Shown here one piece after another: positions 1-9,400 of a stretch of 21,368 nucleotides of DNA. Positions within the stretch are counted from its first letter, which is position 1, and each line of letters begins with the position of its first letter. The notes beneath the pieces are model-generated. The model was not told where the DNA came from, ran no database searches, and saw only the letters and a program-made list of their open reading frames with translations. The position numbers and the translations under genes are program-made. This stretch comes from Chara braunii (taxonomy: Eukaryota; Streptophyta; Charophyceae; Charales; Characeae): positions 146,782 to 168,149 of the forward strand of contig BFEA01000334.1 of the NCBI GenBank assembly GCA_003427395.1, read 5' to 3'.

Positions 1-60
1 CCCCCCCCCTCCATCGGCCATCGGTTTTTACACCCCCGTCAATGTTTTTTTTCGTCGTGA

Positions 61-909
61 TTGTTGTGTGCAGTGCAAATTACAACAACGGATGCAAGAA
101 AGTGCAAAAGCGGGTGGACAATGCGCCTCGCAACGTTGTTTTTATCAGAGAAGGAGATGAAAGCACTCTCGCATGTCATCGGGGAATACGGGAATAGGTT
201 TCTAATAGCGAGCACACACAATCATGGGACGAATGAAGTTTTGAAACTCACTCGAGACAATGTCATTTTACTGGTCGGCGAACGGAACTGGTTAAATGAC
301 AACATCGTCAACTTTTACCTAAACCTCATCGCACTAGACAACTGTTGTAGAATCGCACACGTAGAATATGACGCAGAGAATGAAACCGTGATTAGAACAG
401 GAAAGGGTCGCATTCCTAAAATATCAGTGGTGAGCTTATTTTTCTTCACCAAACTTTTCGACAATGAAATGAGGTATCGAGAGCGAGAGGTGTAGCATTG
501 GTCGAAAGACGTCATAATGAGTGACATAGACTTGATCATTGTCCTTTTCCATATCGCACACATGAACCACTAGACCCTCGTTGTGGCTGACTTCAGAAGG
601 AGGAAATTCGAATTTTATGACTCCCTCAGCCCCGACATGGAACTAGCAAGAAAAGTGACCGGCGGATTTGCGAAGTTTCTATTCGAAAGATCGATTGAGC
701 AAGGGAAAGAGGTAGACACAAAACCGTTCAATTACATATGGAATGTAAAGGGCGTCCCGAAACAACGTGACACGAACTCATGTGGGGTCTTCATGCTCAC
801 ATACACGTCGCTTTTGGCAAGGGGTCACCTTCCGCCTTTCTCTTTCACCGCTGATGACATACCCGCAATACGTCGTCGACTGGCTTTGGACACAGTGGCT
901 TGTGAGTAG
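61..909 (+). pseudogene. Ulp1/SENP-like (C48 family) cysteine protease, broken by two in-frame TAG stops
   Basis: One reading frame runs from 61 to 909 and is interrupted by TAG at 493-495 and TAG at 571-573. The translation carries the Ulp1 signatures in order: WLNDNIVNFYL (substrate-binding start of the C48 domain), HWSKDV, a segment ending HMNH followed by the stop, then TLVVADF, and finally VPKQRDTNSCGVFML. The family's catalytic set is His-Asp-Gln-Cys. I assign His to codon 568, Asp to 589, Gln to 763 and Cys to 781. The second stop sits exactly where the invariant Trp after the catalytic His is expected (TGG to TAG). Intact members remove SUMO-like modifiers, and plant transposons (MULEs) often carry such domains. 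With two stops it cannot make the whole domain from this copy. The N-terminus is uncertain; 61 is an upstream non-ATG start, and the first ATG in the frame is at 121. It could be a host pseudogene or transposon cargo. The C48 call is firm; the origin is not. Confidence 0.85.
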
Positions 910-1011
910 TATGTACCTGTTATTGGATATTATGATTACATGTGGACGGATGTGGTAACATGAAATTGTTTGTAACGAAAACAGTGTATAGAAGGTGACA
1001 AACATTGCTCC

Positions 1012-1105
1012 ATACCCTTATCTCTTACCCCTTGCCATTTACCCCTTATCCCTTACCCCTAAACCCCTCACCCCTTACCCCTTACCCCTTACCCCTTACC
1101 CCTAA
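1012..1105. repeat. Degenerate telomere-like 7-bp repeat, CCCTTAC units
   Basis: The plus strand repeats CCCTTAC/CCCCTTA-type heptamers with variants (CCCTTATC, CCCTAAAC, CCCTCAC), most regular at about 1069-1105. The complementary strand reads GGGGTAA repeated. This resembles, but is not, the plant telomere unit TTTAGGG (C-rich strand CCCTAAA); one CCCTAAA-like unit is embedded at about 1057. It lies between the protease pseudogene and the Penelope-like RT. It may be an interstitial telomere-like tract or just a C-rich minisatellite. Confidence 0.75.
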
Positions 1106-1472
1106 CGTGTACACCCCTACCCCAAACCTCAAATTTCAAACGCAGATTTGACTCAAAGTTACCATGAAAATGTCAATTTCAATTTCGTTTAAAAAATATA
1201 AAATGTTTGTTTTGACGAAATCGCTGTTTGAGGAAGTTTGTAGGATGAAATTCAAAAGCCTTAGGGAGTTTTTGCGAAGCTTATGTTCACCCAAAGCACA
1301 AGGACAGGCGTTTTCAACCAATCTGCTGCCCAACTTTCAATAAGCCTATGGTTCGAATGGGTAGATTGGTGGCAAAAACTTGAATCATCTGTTGTTTCAG
1401 CTACCTATTGATTACCATTTCAACCTGCGAGTTGTCTCATATTTGGCTGTGAGGTTGCGATGAATCAGCAAG
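1106..1472. other. AT-rich spacer with no recognised feature
   Basis: No convincing coding frame, RNA gene or repeat was seen here. It may hold the decayed N-terminal part and 5' region of the downstream RT. I could not recognise the N-terminal RT motifs in any frame. The first ATG of the recognisable RT frame is at 1473. Confidence 0.4.
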
Positions 1473-2377
1473 ATGATCAGTAAACTACTTGGCGAGTGCA
1501 AAGTGGAAACGAACGCCTATGATATTAAAGAGATGTTCAGTCGACTCCCTCATCAAGAGATTCTAAAGGCAGTGGATTGTGTTGTGGGATATCATAAGGG
1601 GAAAGGGAGAAGTTTGTCTGAGTTAACACATGTGGCAAGGGGGTGACATTTGGTGAGACTACTGGTGCTGATCACTGGAGCAAGATTGATCTGGACGATG
1701 TTGTGAAGTTTGTCATACTTCAGTTACGACACACATACACTTTGGCAACTGCAGTTTTATTGCGCCAAGTAATTGGCATACCGATGGGGAAGAGTACGAG
1801 CCCTCCCCTTGGTGTATTCGGTGCGCCTTGTCTGAATGTAGGTTCTTGAGGAGCATTGGTAAGTTAGAGAGGAACGTGTTTGGAATTAGACTGATTGATG
1901 ATGTCATCTTAGTTACAGCGGTTAGGAAGAGTGAGGATCGAAAAAGAATTGTGAAGAGCTTCGAGGATTGTTATCCAAAGAATCTAACGCTAAAACGTAC
2001 GGATGATGCATGTGGCACTGTGCTATTTTTGGGGTGCGAGGTTTGGACCAGTCAGAGAACACCTTTCTTGGGAAGCATACAACTGGCCAAGAATGAGGAA
2101 ACAATCTGGAAGAGTTGGTCTTCCGGAATGGTCAGACGTATGTATCCTGGAGTAGTAAGCAGCAAAACAGTGCAATTATCGGTAGTCATCTGCATCGTAT
2201 TGATCAGAATACGACGATTCGCAGTGAAATCCCAAGGAGCATGCTTACTGTGAAAAGGGAACTGCGAGTTTGCGCCTGAAAGGATTTCCACCCGAGAACT
2301 GCAACAGAATACTGAAACGTTTCGCTGTGGGGAAAGACGGCATTTGGAGGATGACGGCTGATTTATTAGCTCAGTAG
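1473..2377 (+). pseudogene. Penelope-like (telomerase-related) reverse transcriptase, frameshifted
   Basis: The RT core must be read across several frames. 1473-1640 gives AYDIKEMFSRLPHQEIL (motif A, catalytic Asp). 1643-1825 gives QVIGIPMGKSTSPPLG (motif B, as in Penelope and TERT-type RTs). 1828-2100 gives FGIRLIDDVILVTA (motif C, usually YxDD) and GTVLFLGCEVW (motif E region). From about 2100 the frame giving YVSWSSKQQNSAIIGSHLHR continues the protein, and from about 2262 a third frame gives LRLKGFPPENCNRILKRF (thumb), ending at TAG 2375-2377. At least four frameshifts separate these blocks, so the copy is dead. LIDD instead of YxDD is noted. No GIY-YIG endonuclease is visible downstream, as in the endonuclease-deficient Penelope-like clade found at telomeres. 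A divergent TERT is less likely given the short thumb and the lack of N-terminal domains. Confidence 0.72.
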
Positions 2378-2511
2378 ATCTTTGGATAGGGGCGGTACCT
2401 CGTGTGCCTTTTTTCTTTGGACAGGGTTTGTTGCTCGCGGTTTTTTCATTCTATTTTTTTTTTTTTTTCTTTCTTTCGTGTAATTTTGTTTTCATGTTTT
2501 TTTCGTTAAAA
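2378..2511. other. Junction region with poly-T tract before LINE A
   Basis: This stretch holds T-rich runs at about 2451-2475 and 2499-2506 and no coding signal. It separates the end of the Penelope-like RT from the first residues homologous to LINE ORF2. The poly-T may be the reverse complement of an A-tail from a minus-strand insertion, but no element body could be recognised next to it. Confidence 0.35.
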
Positions 2512-4235
2512 AGGGACCCCATCTGGCCCACTATCCTATGGATATGGCGTAAGCTGCCCCTACCAGATAAAGTCCCCTCTGAACCCTGGAAGGAAGTGGC
2601 TCGACAAACTCTTTTTGGAAACCGATGGATTACAGACCAACACAACAGGGTACTCCTCAGCAGCGAGAACCCCTGGAAAGGTTGGGTCAAAAATGGGATC
2701 CAGAGAGTTAAAGACATTTGGGATCAGGAAACTAAAGATTGGTTGTCAGAACACCAATTGAGGGAGAAACTGAGGTATTGCCATAAGGTGGGAGAGACAC
2801 TGGACACGATAATTTTTGCTATCCCCTGGATTGGATCTGGATCCTTCGCAAGGGTCATCGGTGATGGAAGGGGATTGGGTAGGATTCAGGGGCACTGAGG
2901 GGATGATCAGGAATGTAGTATATACCCGTCCTGCGGGTGCGGGCGAAGAATAGGAAATGGTTGTCAACCACTTTAGAATAAGGGTAGATAACCGTCTGGA
3001 ACAGATTACAACTAGAAGAAACATAATGGTACTCAAAGTTGGGAGTGTTCCGTATCCGGGTCCTTAAAGAAACGGACCAATGGAAGGCAGACAAACCAAA
3101 TATGCCAATACAGGACCTCTCCTTAGATCCCAATAAGTGGAGATGGATCCTGCAATACGGAAGGGGCAGATCTGGGGAAAGGCGGTTGCACACCCTTTCC
3201 GTCAAAGCCACTTACCGAGTGTTAAGACCAAGAGTCAACTTGAAGGATGTGGTTGAGACGTGCTGGATGACACACCTTAATATAGGGAGGGATATCTTGC
3301 AGCCAGTCAGATGGCTTAAGGCAAACAAAGTTATGCCAACAAAACTAGCCTCATTACAATGGCAGGTGGAACATAGGTGTTTGCCAACAAACGATTGGCT
3401 AATAGACAGAACGCGCCTGGAACAAAAAGGGTTGGCACTTCCCTGGTGCAAGATATGTACATAATCCTTCCCGTCTAGAAAATGGTCCGAAACCATAGAA
3501 CATATGTTTCTGCAGTGCCCAGCAGCAAAATGGTTGTGGAGATGGTGAGACCGCCTCTGGAGACGTTTAGGCGCCTCTCAGCCCTGACCATGGGCCTGGA
3601 GAACGCTCCTCTGCGAAGCATGGGCCCCAGTACAGGCCACCACCTTTGAAAGGAATATGTTTAAAATGGGATGCCGTGCCATCATTTGGGCTATCTGGTG
3701 GCCGCGATGCACTTTGGAAATGGAAGGGGTGCGCAGGGATGACTCAGAATTTATTAACTCGATAAAGGAACAAATACAAGAAGATATCACTATCCAATGG
3801 GAAAAAGTCAGACTGAGGAAAACTTTTCTACACTCTAAACAAGAAATCGAACAAATTATTGGAAGTTTTTGCAAAGACTGGCTGGGCGGGGAACAAGGAG
3901 GGTGGATCGCAAAGGTAGAGTGGAAAGGGAGAGATAGTGGGGGGGGTGTTGTAGGAGACGGGGAAAGAGACTACCATATGTGCTTTCAAGAATGGACGAA
4001 GATCGACCCCTCTTTCCCCACTCCGCCTTCTTTAGATTTCATCGAGTTTTTCCCCCGTCACCTCAGGCTTTGGTGGGCATGGACTGGTATGGGGGGGACA
4101 GTGGATAAAATGAAAGAGTGTAGGGCTAGGGAAGGGAGGAACAAGTCTTGCAGCAGAGATCTTCAACAGCTGCAGTCCAATGTTGTAGGGGGGTTAATGG
4201 GCAGGGTAAGGGAGGGAGGAACTAGTTTGCAGTAG
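2512..4235 (+). pseudogene. LINE A: 5'-truncated ORF2, C-terminal region only
   Basis: The translated segments match the C-terminal third of LINE B ORF2 in order. 2512-2896 (KRDPIWPTILWIWRKL, then QTLFGNRW and VKDIWDQETKDWL) parallels the LINE B segment near 8950-9300 (VDPLWTAMISLWRE, RQPLFGHPQ, KIGDIWDIPSRSW). 3039-3464 and the same frame beyond it parallel 9560-9990: LQWQVEHRCLPTNDW, then WCKIC, IEHMFLQCP and LWRW. This is the CxxC...HxxxxC zf-RVT-like motif of plant LINEs. Breaks are frameshifts within about 2890-3040, TAA at 3462-3464, TGA at 3546-3548 (at a Trp conserved in LINE B) and TGA at 3585-3587. The frame then stays open from 3588 through 4235. There is no endonuclease or RT palm, so this is a dead 5'-truncated copy of a family close to LINE B. 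Confidence 0.82.
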
Positions 4236-4416
4236 TAGGTATCTGGCGCCTGGCTCAGGGCGAAGAGGGCCCCCCTCTAATTTCTTGCTCAGGCGTTTTT
4301 CACTTGTCTTTTTTTCATATATATTCCAAACTCAATCTGTATAAGGGACGTTGGACCCCAGGACACAACTGGATTGTTACTGCTAGTGTTCTTAGGTATC
4401 TCAAAAAGAGAATGAG
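4236..4416 (+). other. LINE A 3' flank with weak hairpin-module head
   Basis: This non-coding stretch follows LINE A. At about 4342 it contains GGGACGTTGGACCCC, which matches the head of the repeated module but lacks the second arm of hairpin 1. It may be a diverged module copy or the old 3' end of LINE A. No A-tail is visible. Confidence 0.3.
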
Positions 4417-4770
4417 GTGAGTGGGAGAAGGAGATGGTGGGATATCACGCGTCCTACTAGTGAGGCGGCTAGCTGGTAGGATGGGAATAGGGTATAGCAG
4501 CAGCGGAGATGGTGGCTCTGCTGCAGTAAGTCTTACCGGAGTGAGGTAAAGAGGATGGACGGGGGGTGTTTTCTGAGTCGTTTTCTGAGTCGTTTTCTGA
4601 ATTATGTTTATTTCTGAAGTTTGTCGTAGTCGTTTCCTAAGCAGCTCCGATTTTTTCTGAGCCAAAGCCAGGTAATGGCCCCGGTATCTCAATTTTCAAA
4701 ATTCTATGTAAACTTTCATATGGGGCGCTAGGCCCGGTTCCCAGCACGTGCTGCTTTTAAAAAGAAAAGG
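4417..4770 (+). repeat. Structured interspersed repeat, copy 1, ending in hairpin module and A-rich tail
   Basis: This copy matches 5402-5718 along its whole length. Shared blocks are GCGTCCTACTAGTGAGG, a GTAGGATGG arm, CAGCAGCGGAGATGGTGGCT, GGAGTGAGGTAAAGAGGAT, a TCTGAGTCG block, and finally the module head GGGGCGCTAGGCCCGGTT. Arms that can pair include TCCTAC with GTAGGA and GCAGCGGAG with CTCTGCTGC (one G-U). Hairpin 1 of the module is 4727-4732/4740-4745 with one mismatch, followed by an A-rich tail from about 4757. It has no coding potential. It is either a SINE-type repeat or the 3'-UTR of a LINE family. Confidence 0.7.
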
Positions 4771-4849
4771 GGGCCCATGGGGTAGTCAAGTAAAGTATCC
4801 TGTAGAGTTTTGGAAATTGCTTTGAAGTCGGGGAGGGAGCATGAAATGA

Positions 4850-5215
4850 TTCTTTGCAAGGACGGAGAGGGGATGGAATAGGATTGTGTGACGGGTACGG
4901 AGTAGGGGAAGCCTGCAGATGCGATTGGCGTTAGGTAGTTTAGATTGCCCAATGGGTACCAGCTGATGTGGGCGAGCCCTGGCGCGATTAGCGTTGGGTA
5001 GCGCTAGTTCACCCCCTTGAGGACGGAGACTGGAGTTCTTGTGGGGGCAAGGCACTTCGGGGGATGATGGTGCTCGCCCCCTGCTGAGAAGTGGTTCTCT
5101 GAAACCCCTTACGAGGACGGAGTGAGGAAGTGACTGGGATGGAGGGAATGGGGGTGGATGCGATTGGCGCCAAGTATCTTGGCGGGTACCGGCCACTTGC
5201 TATTAACTCCATTGA
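4850..5215. repeat. Partial internal duplication with GCGATTGGCG motifs
   Basis: The block GGACGGAG...GATGCGATTGGCG...GGGTACC occurs at about 4859-4965 and again at about 5114-5195, and a third GCGATTAGCGTTGGGTAG lies at 4984-5001. In the second copy the region holds a perfect hairpin, CGCCAAG-TAT-CTTGGCG, at 5168-5184. The rest of 4771-5401 shows no gene; short open frames here have no recognisable motif. Confidence 0.5.
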
Positions 5216-5401
5216 GGTTTTNCCTTTCGATGATGGAGGCAGGATTTTTTAGGTTGACTGTTCCAGAGGTTGCATGTTTTTATATTTTCCAAAATATTTT
5301 CCAATTTTACCTACTATTAGGATCGTCCCTGCTCAGTTAATCCCCTGGTTTCCGGGGCAATCGATGCTGGCAGGGGGAGGTCTTCTTAATTTTTCAAGAA
5401 A

Positions 5402-5718
5402 AGGTGAGAGGAGTTGATGGTTGGATATTAAGCGTCCTACTAGTGAGGGAGCTAGCTCGTAGGATGGAGTTAGGGTACAGCAGCAGCGGAGATGGTGGCT
5501 CTGCCGCAGTAAGGCTTGCCGGAGTGAGGTAAAGAGGATTGATGGGGGGGTTCTGAGTCGTTTTTGAACTTTGCCTAAAGTGTTGTCATGGACTCAATTT
5601 CGCAAACTTTTATACTTCTATGTACATTTCCATATGGGACGCTAGGCCCGGTTCCCCGCACGTGCTGCTCCCCACGAATAGATTGGAGCGTTGTTTAAAA
5701 AAAAAAAAAAAAAAAAAA
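5402..5718 (+). repeat. Structured interspersed repeat, copy 2, with hairpin module and 22-nt poly-A
   Basis: This is the second copy of the repeat at 4417-4770. It has the pairing arms TCCTAC and GTAGGA around a GAGCTAGCTC palindrome, and the same CAGCAGCGGAGATGG core. It ends with module head GGGACGCTAGGCCCGG at 5636, hairpin 2 (GCTCC 5667-5671 with GGAGC 5685-5689) and poly-A 5697-5718. Hairpin 1 here has two mismatches. Having the same body joined to the module in two places shows this is one repeat unit, not a chance neighbour. Confidence 0.72.
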
Positions 5719-5829
5719 GGGACGCTGGACCCGTTTTCCAGCAGGTGATGCTCCCCACCAATAGATGGAGCCTCCCCCCAGGTGCTAGTGGTGTCTGCTC
5801 TTACCAGCACCACTAACACTGAAGGGGGC
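5719..5829 (+). mobile_element. SINE-like three-hairpin module, copy directly after a poly-A
   Basis: Starts GGGACGCTGG at 5719, immediately after the poly-A of the previous repeat. Hairpin 1 is GCTGGA 5724-5729 with TCCAGC 5737-5742 (7-nt loop). Hairpin 2 is GCTCC 5750-5754 with GGAGC 5767-5771. Hairpin 3 is TAGTGGTG 5786-5793 with CACCACTA 5808-5815, extended outward by GTG/CAC beyond one mismatch. The loop carries CTGCTCTTACCAG. No clear A-tail follows; the sequence becomes T-rich at 5830. Confidence 0.75.
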
Positions 5830-6421
5830 TTTTTTCTTTTCCTTATATTGCGTCATCCGGCAATGTGTGGCGCCACACCTTGTAGCAACGACCAGGCCTT
5901 CTCTTGGCCGACCCCCTGAGGCTGCGGTGCGGGGAAGGCCCACGGCCGATGTCTGGCCCTGGTGGCTTAACGCCTTAGAGGATAATGAATAAGAAGATAG
6001 AAAATTTCCCGAGCCCCCCTGCTCCCCTCCCCCCTACTTCTCCTCCTGCCCGTTCATTGCCTCCACCGAGAAGGACCGCCTTTATCATGAACGCTCCTTC
6101 TCAGTCCCTACTTGGGACAGACCCACTGCATTCCCCTGGTCCCACAAAGGGACCCGGCTCCACCCACAGAATGCCTCTGCCAGCCCCTTGCCCCCACTGG
6201 GATACGATGCCAACCGATTCATCTCCCCCAGCCCCAGAATAGCGCATCCCCCAAAATCTGCTCCCACTCCGTACGGGGGATTCACCTCCCGCCATGTGAA
6301 GCCCCTGCAGAGTAAAAGCTCTTCCCCTCAAGTCCAACCCTCCATCATGTCAGAAAGGAAACATTGACGCTCAACAGGAGGGAGAGAAACTAGGATGTAG
6401 ACGAGTAAGATTAGAGCACCG
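5830..6421. other. Spacer between repeats and LINE B, with palindrome and C-rich region
   Basis: It contains a perfect 14-bp palindrome, GTGTGGCGCCACAC, at about 5865-5878 and a C-rich, proline-coding stretch at 5985-6315. The latter gives an open frame of 85 codons (5985-6242) rich in Pro and Ser with no recognisable domain. By position it could be a remnant of LINE B ORF1 or of its linker, but no zinc knuckle is seen. I do not call it a gene. Confidence 0.35.
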
Positions 6422-9400
6422 CTGATATGGTGTGGGGATTTCAACTGCACCCTGGATCCGCTACTGGACAGGAGATCCCCCACTCAATCGCAGCAAAGCT
6501 CAGACACAGAATCAAACAAAGGACCGGATGCCATCACGCTGGCCTGAGTAATGACAGATATGAACCTCATCGACACATTCATAATATTGCACCCATCCAC
6601 TCGGGCTTACACATGCGTCAGATCCAGGGGAGCAGCAGGGATCTCTAACTCTAGGATAGACCTTATCCTCCTCTCAGAAACCCTCCAAGGCATGTTAACG
6701 ACAGCGGAGGTCCTCCCCTTCTCACCATGCAAATCCTTTGACCATAGGATGACTGCAGTGGGTATTTCTTTCCATACACACATTGAAAGGGGACATGGAT
6801 ATTTCAAATTCAATACGTCCCTACTAAAATTACAGTCTTTGCAGTAAATGGTACGAGACTTCTGGGCTTATAGAACAACAACTAAGCCCAGGGAAGGCTC
6901 CATAGTCCAATGGTTCAACGAGGGGATCGCGGAGCTAAGAGAAAGAGTTAAAAAATTATCAATTCAGCACGCGCGCGAACGAAAAGCAATCCTGGATAGA
7001 CTGCTGCAACAGCTGGAGGACTGGGACTCCAAATTGAATGAAAACCCGACAGACCCAGGCACTTATGACATGCTACAACGAGCAAGAGCCCAGCTCCAAG
7101 AATTCTTGGATGACTGGACTCAGAAGTGGCGACTCTTGGCTCGAGTGAGGAAAGATTCTACAGAGGGTATGATGACAAAGGCCTTCTTCAACAAGGCAAA
7201 GGCGAGGAGCAGGTAGAACATAGTGCCCTCCCTAAATCACCTTTTCGACAGATCGCAGCCTCCAGCCACTAACGCCTACAAAATCATGGACTATGCATCC
7301 CAGTATTATAAACACTTGTTTACCTCACAGACAGCTCACACAGAGCCCACTGCAGTAGAGCACGCAAGAGAGACTCTGCTCACCTCGCTCTCCTCCCTCC
7401 TCTCTACCTCTCAGAGGAATAGCCTTGACACCTCACTCTCACGAGAAGAGATTTTCCAGGCCTTACAGGATATGGATGATGAGAAGACGCCAGGATTAGA
7501 CTCCTTCCCAAAAGAGTTTTGGATCCACTTCTGGCCAATCCTGGAAGACGACTTTGTGCTTTATGCTGATGCAGTGTACCAAGAAAAGACATTCGGAGAC
7601 ATGATAGGGCAAGGGGTCACAACATTATTATACAAAAAAGGGGACAAGTCTGAAGTGAGAAACTACAGACCGATCACCCTTCTGCCGGTGCCGTACAAAA
7701 TAGTAGCCAAAGCATGGGCAAACAGATTACTCCCCGTGCTCCCAAACCTCATACATCCGGACCAATCCGGATTTATGCCATACCGAAACATACAAGACAA
7801 CATCCTACTGGTGAATGAAACAGTCCGGTATGCAAGACAGAGGAGGACAGAGGCGGCCATTCTGTTCATCGACTTCGAAAAGTCATATGACCATGTTGAC
7901 TGGGACTTCATGGACACATGTCTCAATAAAATGAACTTTGGCCCCAGATTCTGCAACTGGATAAGCATATTTCATCGCACAGCAACAACTAACATCATGC
8001 TCAATGGCCATTTAGCACCACCGATACAACTTCAACGATCGGTCAGGCAAGGAGACCCCATTGCCCCCATGCTGTTTGTCCTGGTCATGGAGGCATTGGC
8101 CGCCATGATCANGACAAACCCGNTGATTCAANGAATTCAAGTCCCTGAAATCCCTGACCACCTTATCCCGGTCACATCGATCTTCGCAGANGATCTCACA
8201 GTGCTNTTTAAAGCGAACTATGAGAGCTTCCAGGCGCTGGTCCACACCATCCATCTATTTGAGATAGCCTCAGACATGAAGGTCAACTGGGATTCCAAAA
8301 CTGAAGGATGGTGGCTAGACCCCANGGGGGGGGAACCCCCCNAGGCCCCACAGGTGGCATGGAGACAAAGGGAGANAGCAATCACAGTTTTGGGGGTAAA
8401 TTTAACCGCTATGNNCCCCCCCCCAAATCATGNGGATTCCCTCCTCGATCTNGNTGTTAAAAGACTCGCATGTTGGGATGCCAAACACACCTCCCTTGTA
8501 GGGAGAGTGCTGGCCATCAACAACGCAGTCTTTGCCTCCATATGGTACAAAGTTGCCTTTTGGCAACCTGACCGCAAACACATAACTAAACTTATACAGA
8601 TGGCGACAGCTTATCTGTGGAAAAATGACCACAAAGACACTCATGCGATTAGGAGAGTGGCATGGGAGGTTATTGTGCAACCCAGATCCCAAGGAGGACT
8701 AGGGGTCATAGATCGGGAAGAGGAGATAAAGGCCCTTATTTTTAAGTATCTGGTGCGCCTCCTACTAGGAAATGACATCCCCTGGGCCGGTTATGCACAA
8801 ATCCAGCTAGCATGCCTAGCCCCCCCTTCCCATCCCCTTCGCCCAGTGCACTCCCTCCAATGGCTAACAAACAGATGGTGGTCCATCCCCTGTGGTCCCC
8901 GGACAGACACTGACAACACGCCCTCCGGCCGGGCTAGACAAGACCTCAAAGTGGATCCATTGTGGACGGCCATGATCTCTCTCTGGAGAGAAAGGGGGCC
9001 GGCCCAAACTCCCGTACCACTCAAGTGGGAGGAGATATGGCGCCAACCCCTGTTCGGCCATCCGCAGATCTTGGATAGTAATGGCCTGCCTCTCTCTCTC
9101 AAAAGGAACTCCGTCTGGAAACGATGGGTGGAGAAAGGGGTTTACAAGATAGGGGACATATGGGATATTCCCTCTCGGTCATGGGCCTCAGTGGATCAGC
9201 TCCGCACTGAGATTGGCCATATAGCAAACATGGCACAGGGCCTACAGGAAATCCAAGAAGCGATCCCGTTGGCATGGATCCGAATCCTCAAAAAAGGCCC
9301 CCGATTNGCCCAAGGCGACTGGGTCGTCCCAACAGACTCCCTAGCTCTCCCCATGGTGTTGTACAACGTGCAAAACACCGAGGGCCCCCAGATTTCACTT

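Noticed and set aside
1012-1105. A true plant telomere (TTTAGGG) end
   Set aside because: The main unit is CCCTTAC/GGGGTAA, the tract is short and degenerate, and it lies inside the sequence. Only a telomere-like repeat is supported.
1713-3874. Several minus-strand open frames over the RT and LINE A
   Set aside because: They are shadows of the plus-strand reverse transcriptase frames and contain no recognisable motifs.
5985-6315. Two overlapping proline-rich open frames as a new gene or LINE B ORF1
   Set aside because: The C-rich composition opens several frames at once, no zinc knuckle or other domain is seen, and ORF1 architecture is absent.
493-7216. In-frame TAG codons in the protease and LINE B as evidence of a code where UAG is an amino acid
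   Set aside because: TGA and TAA also interrupt the same or neighbouring frames, one TAG replaces a conserved Trp while others fit Gln, and frameshifts are present elsewhere. Ordinary pseudogene decay explains all of it.
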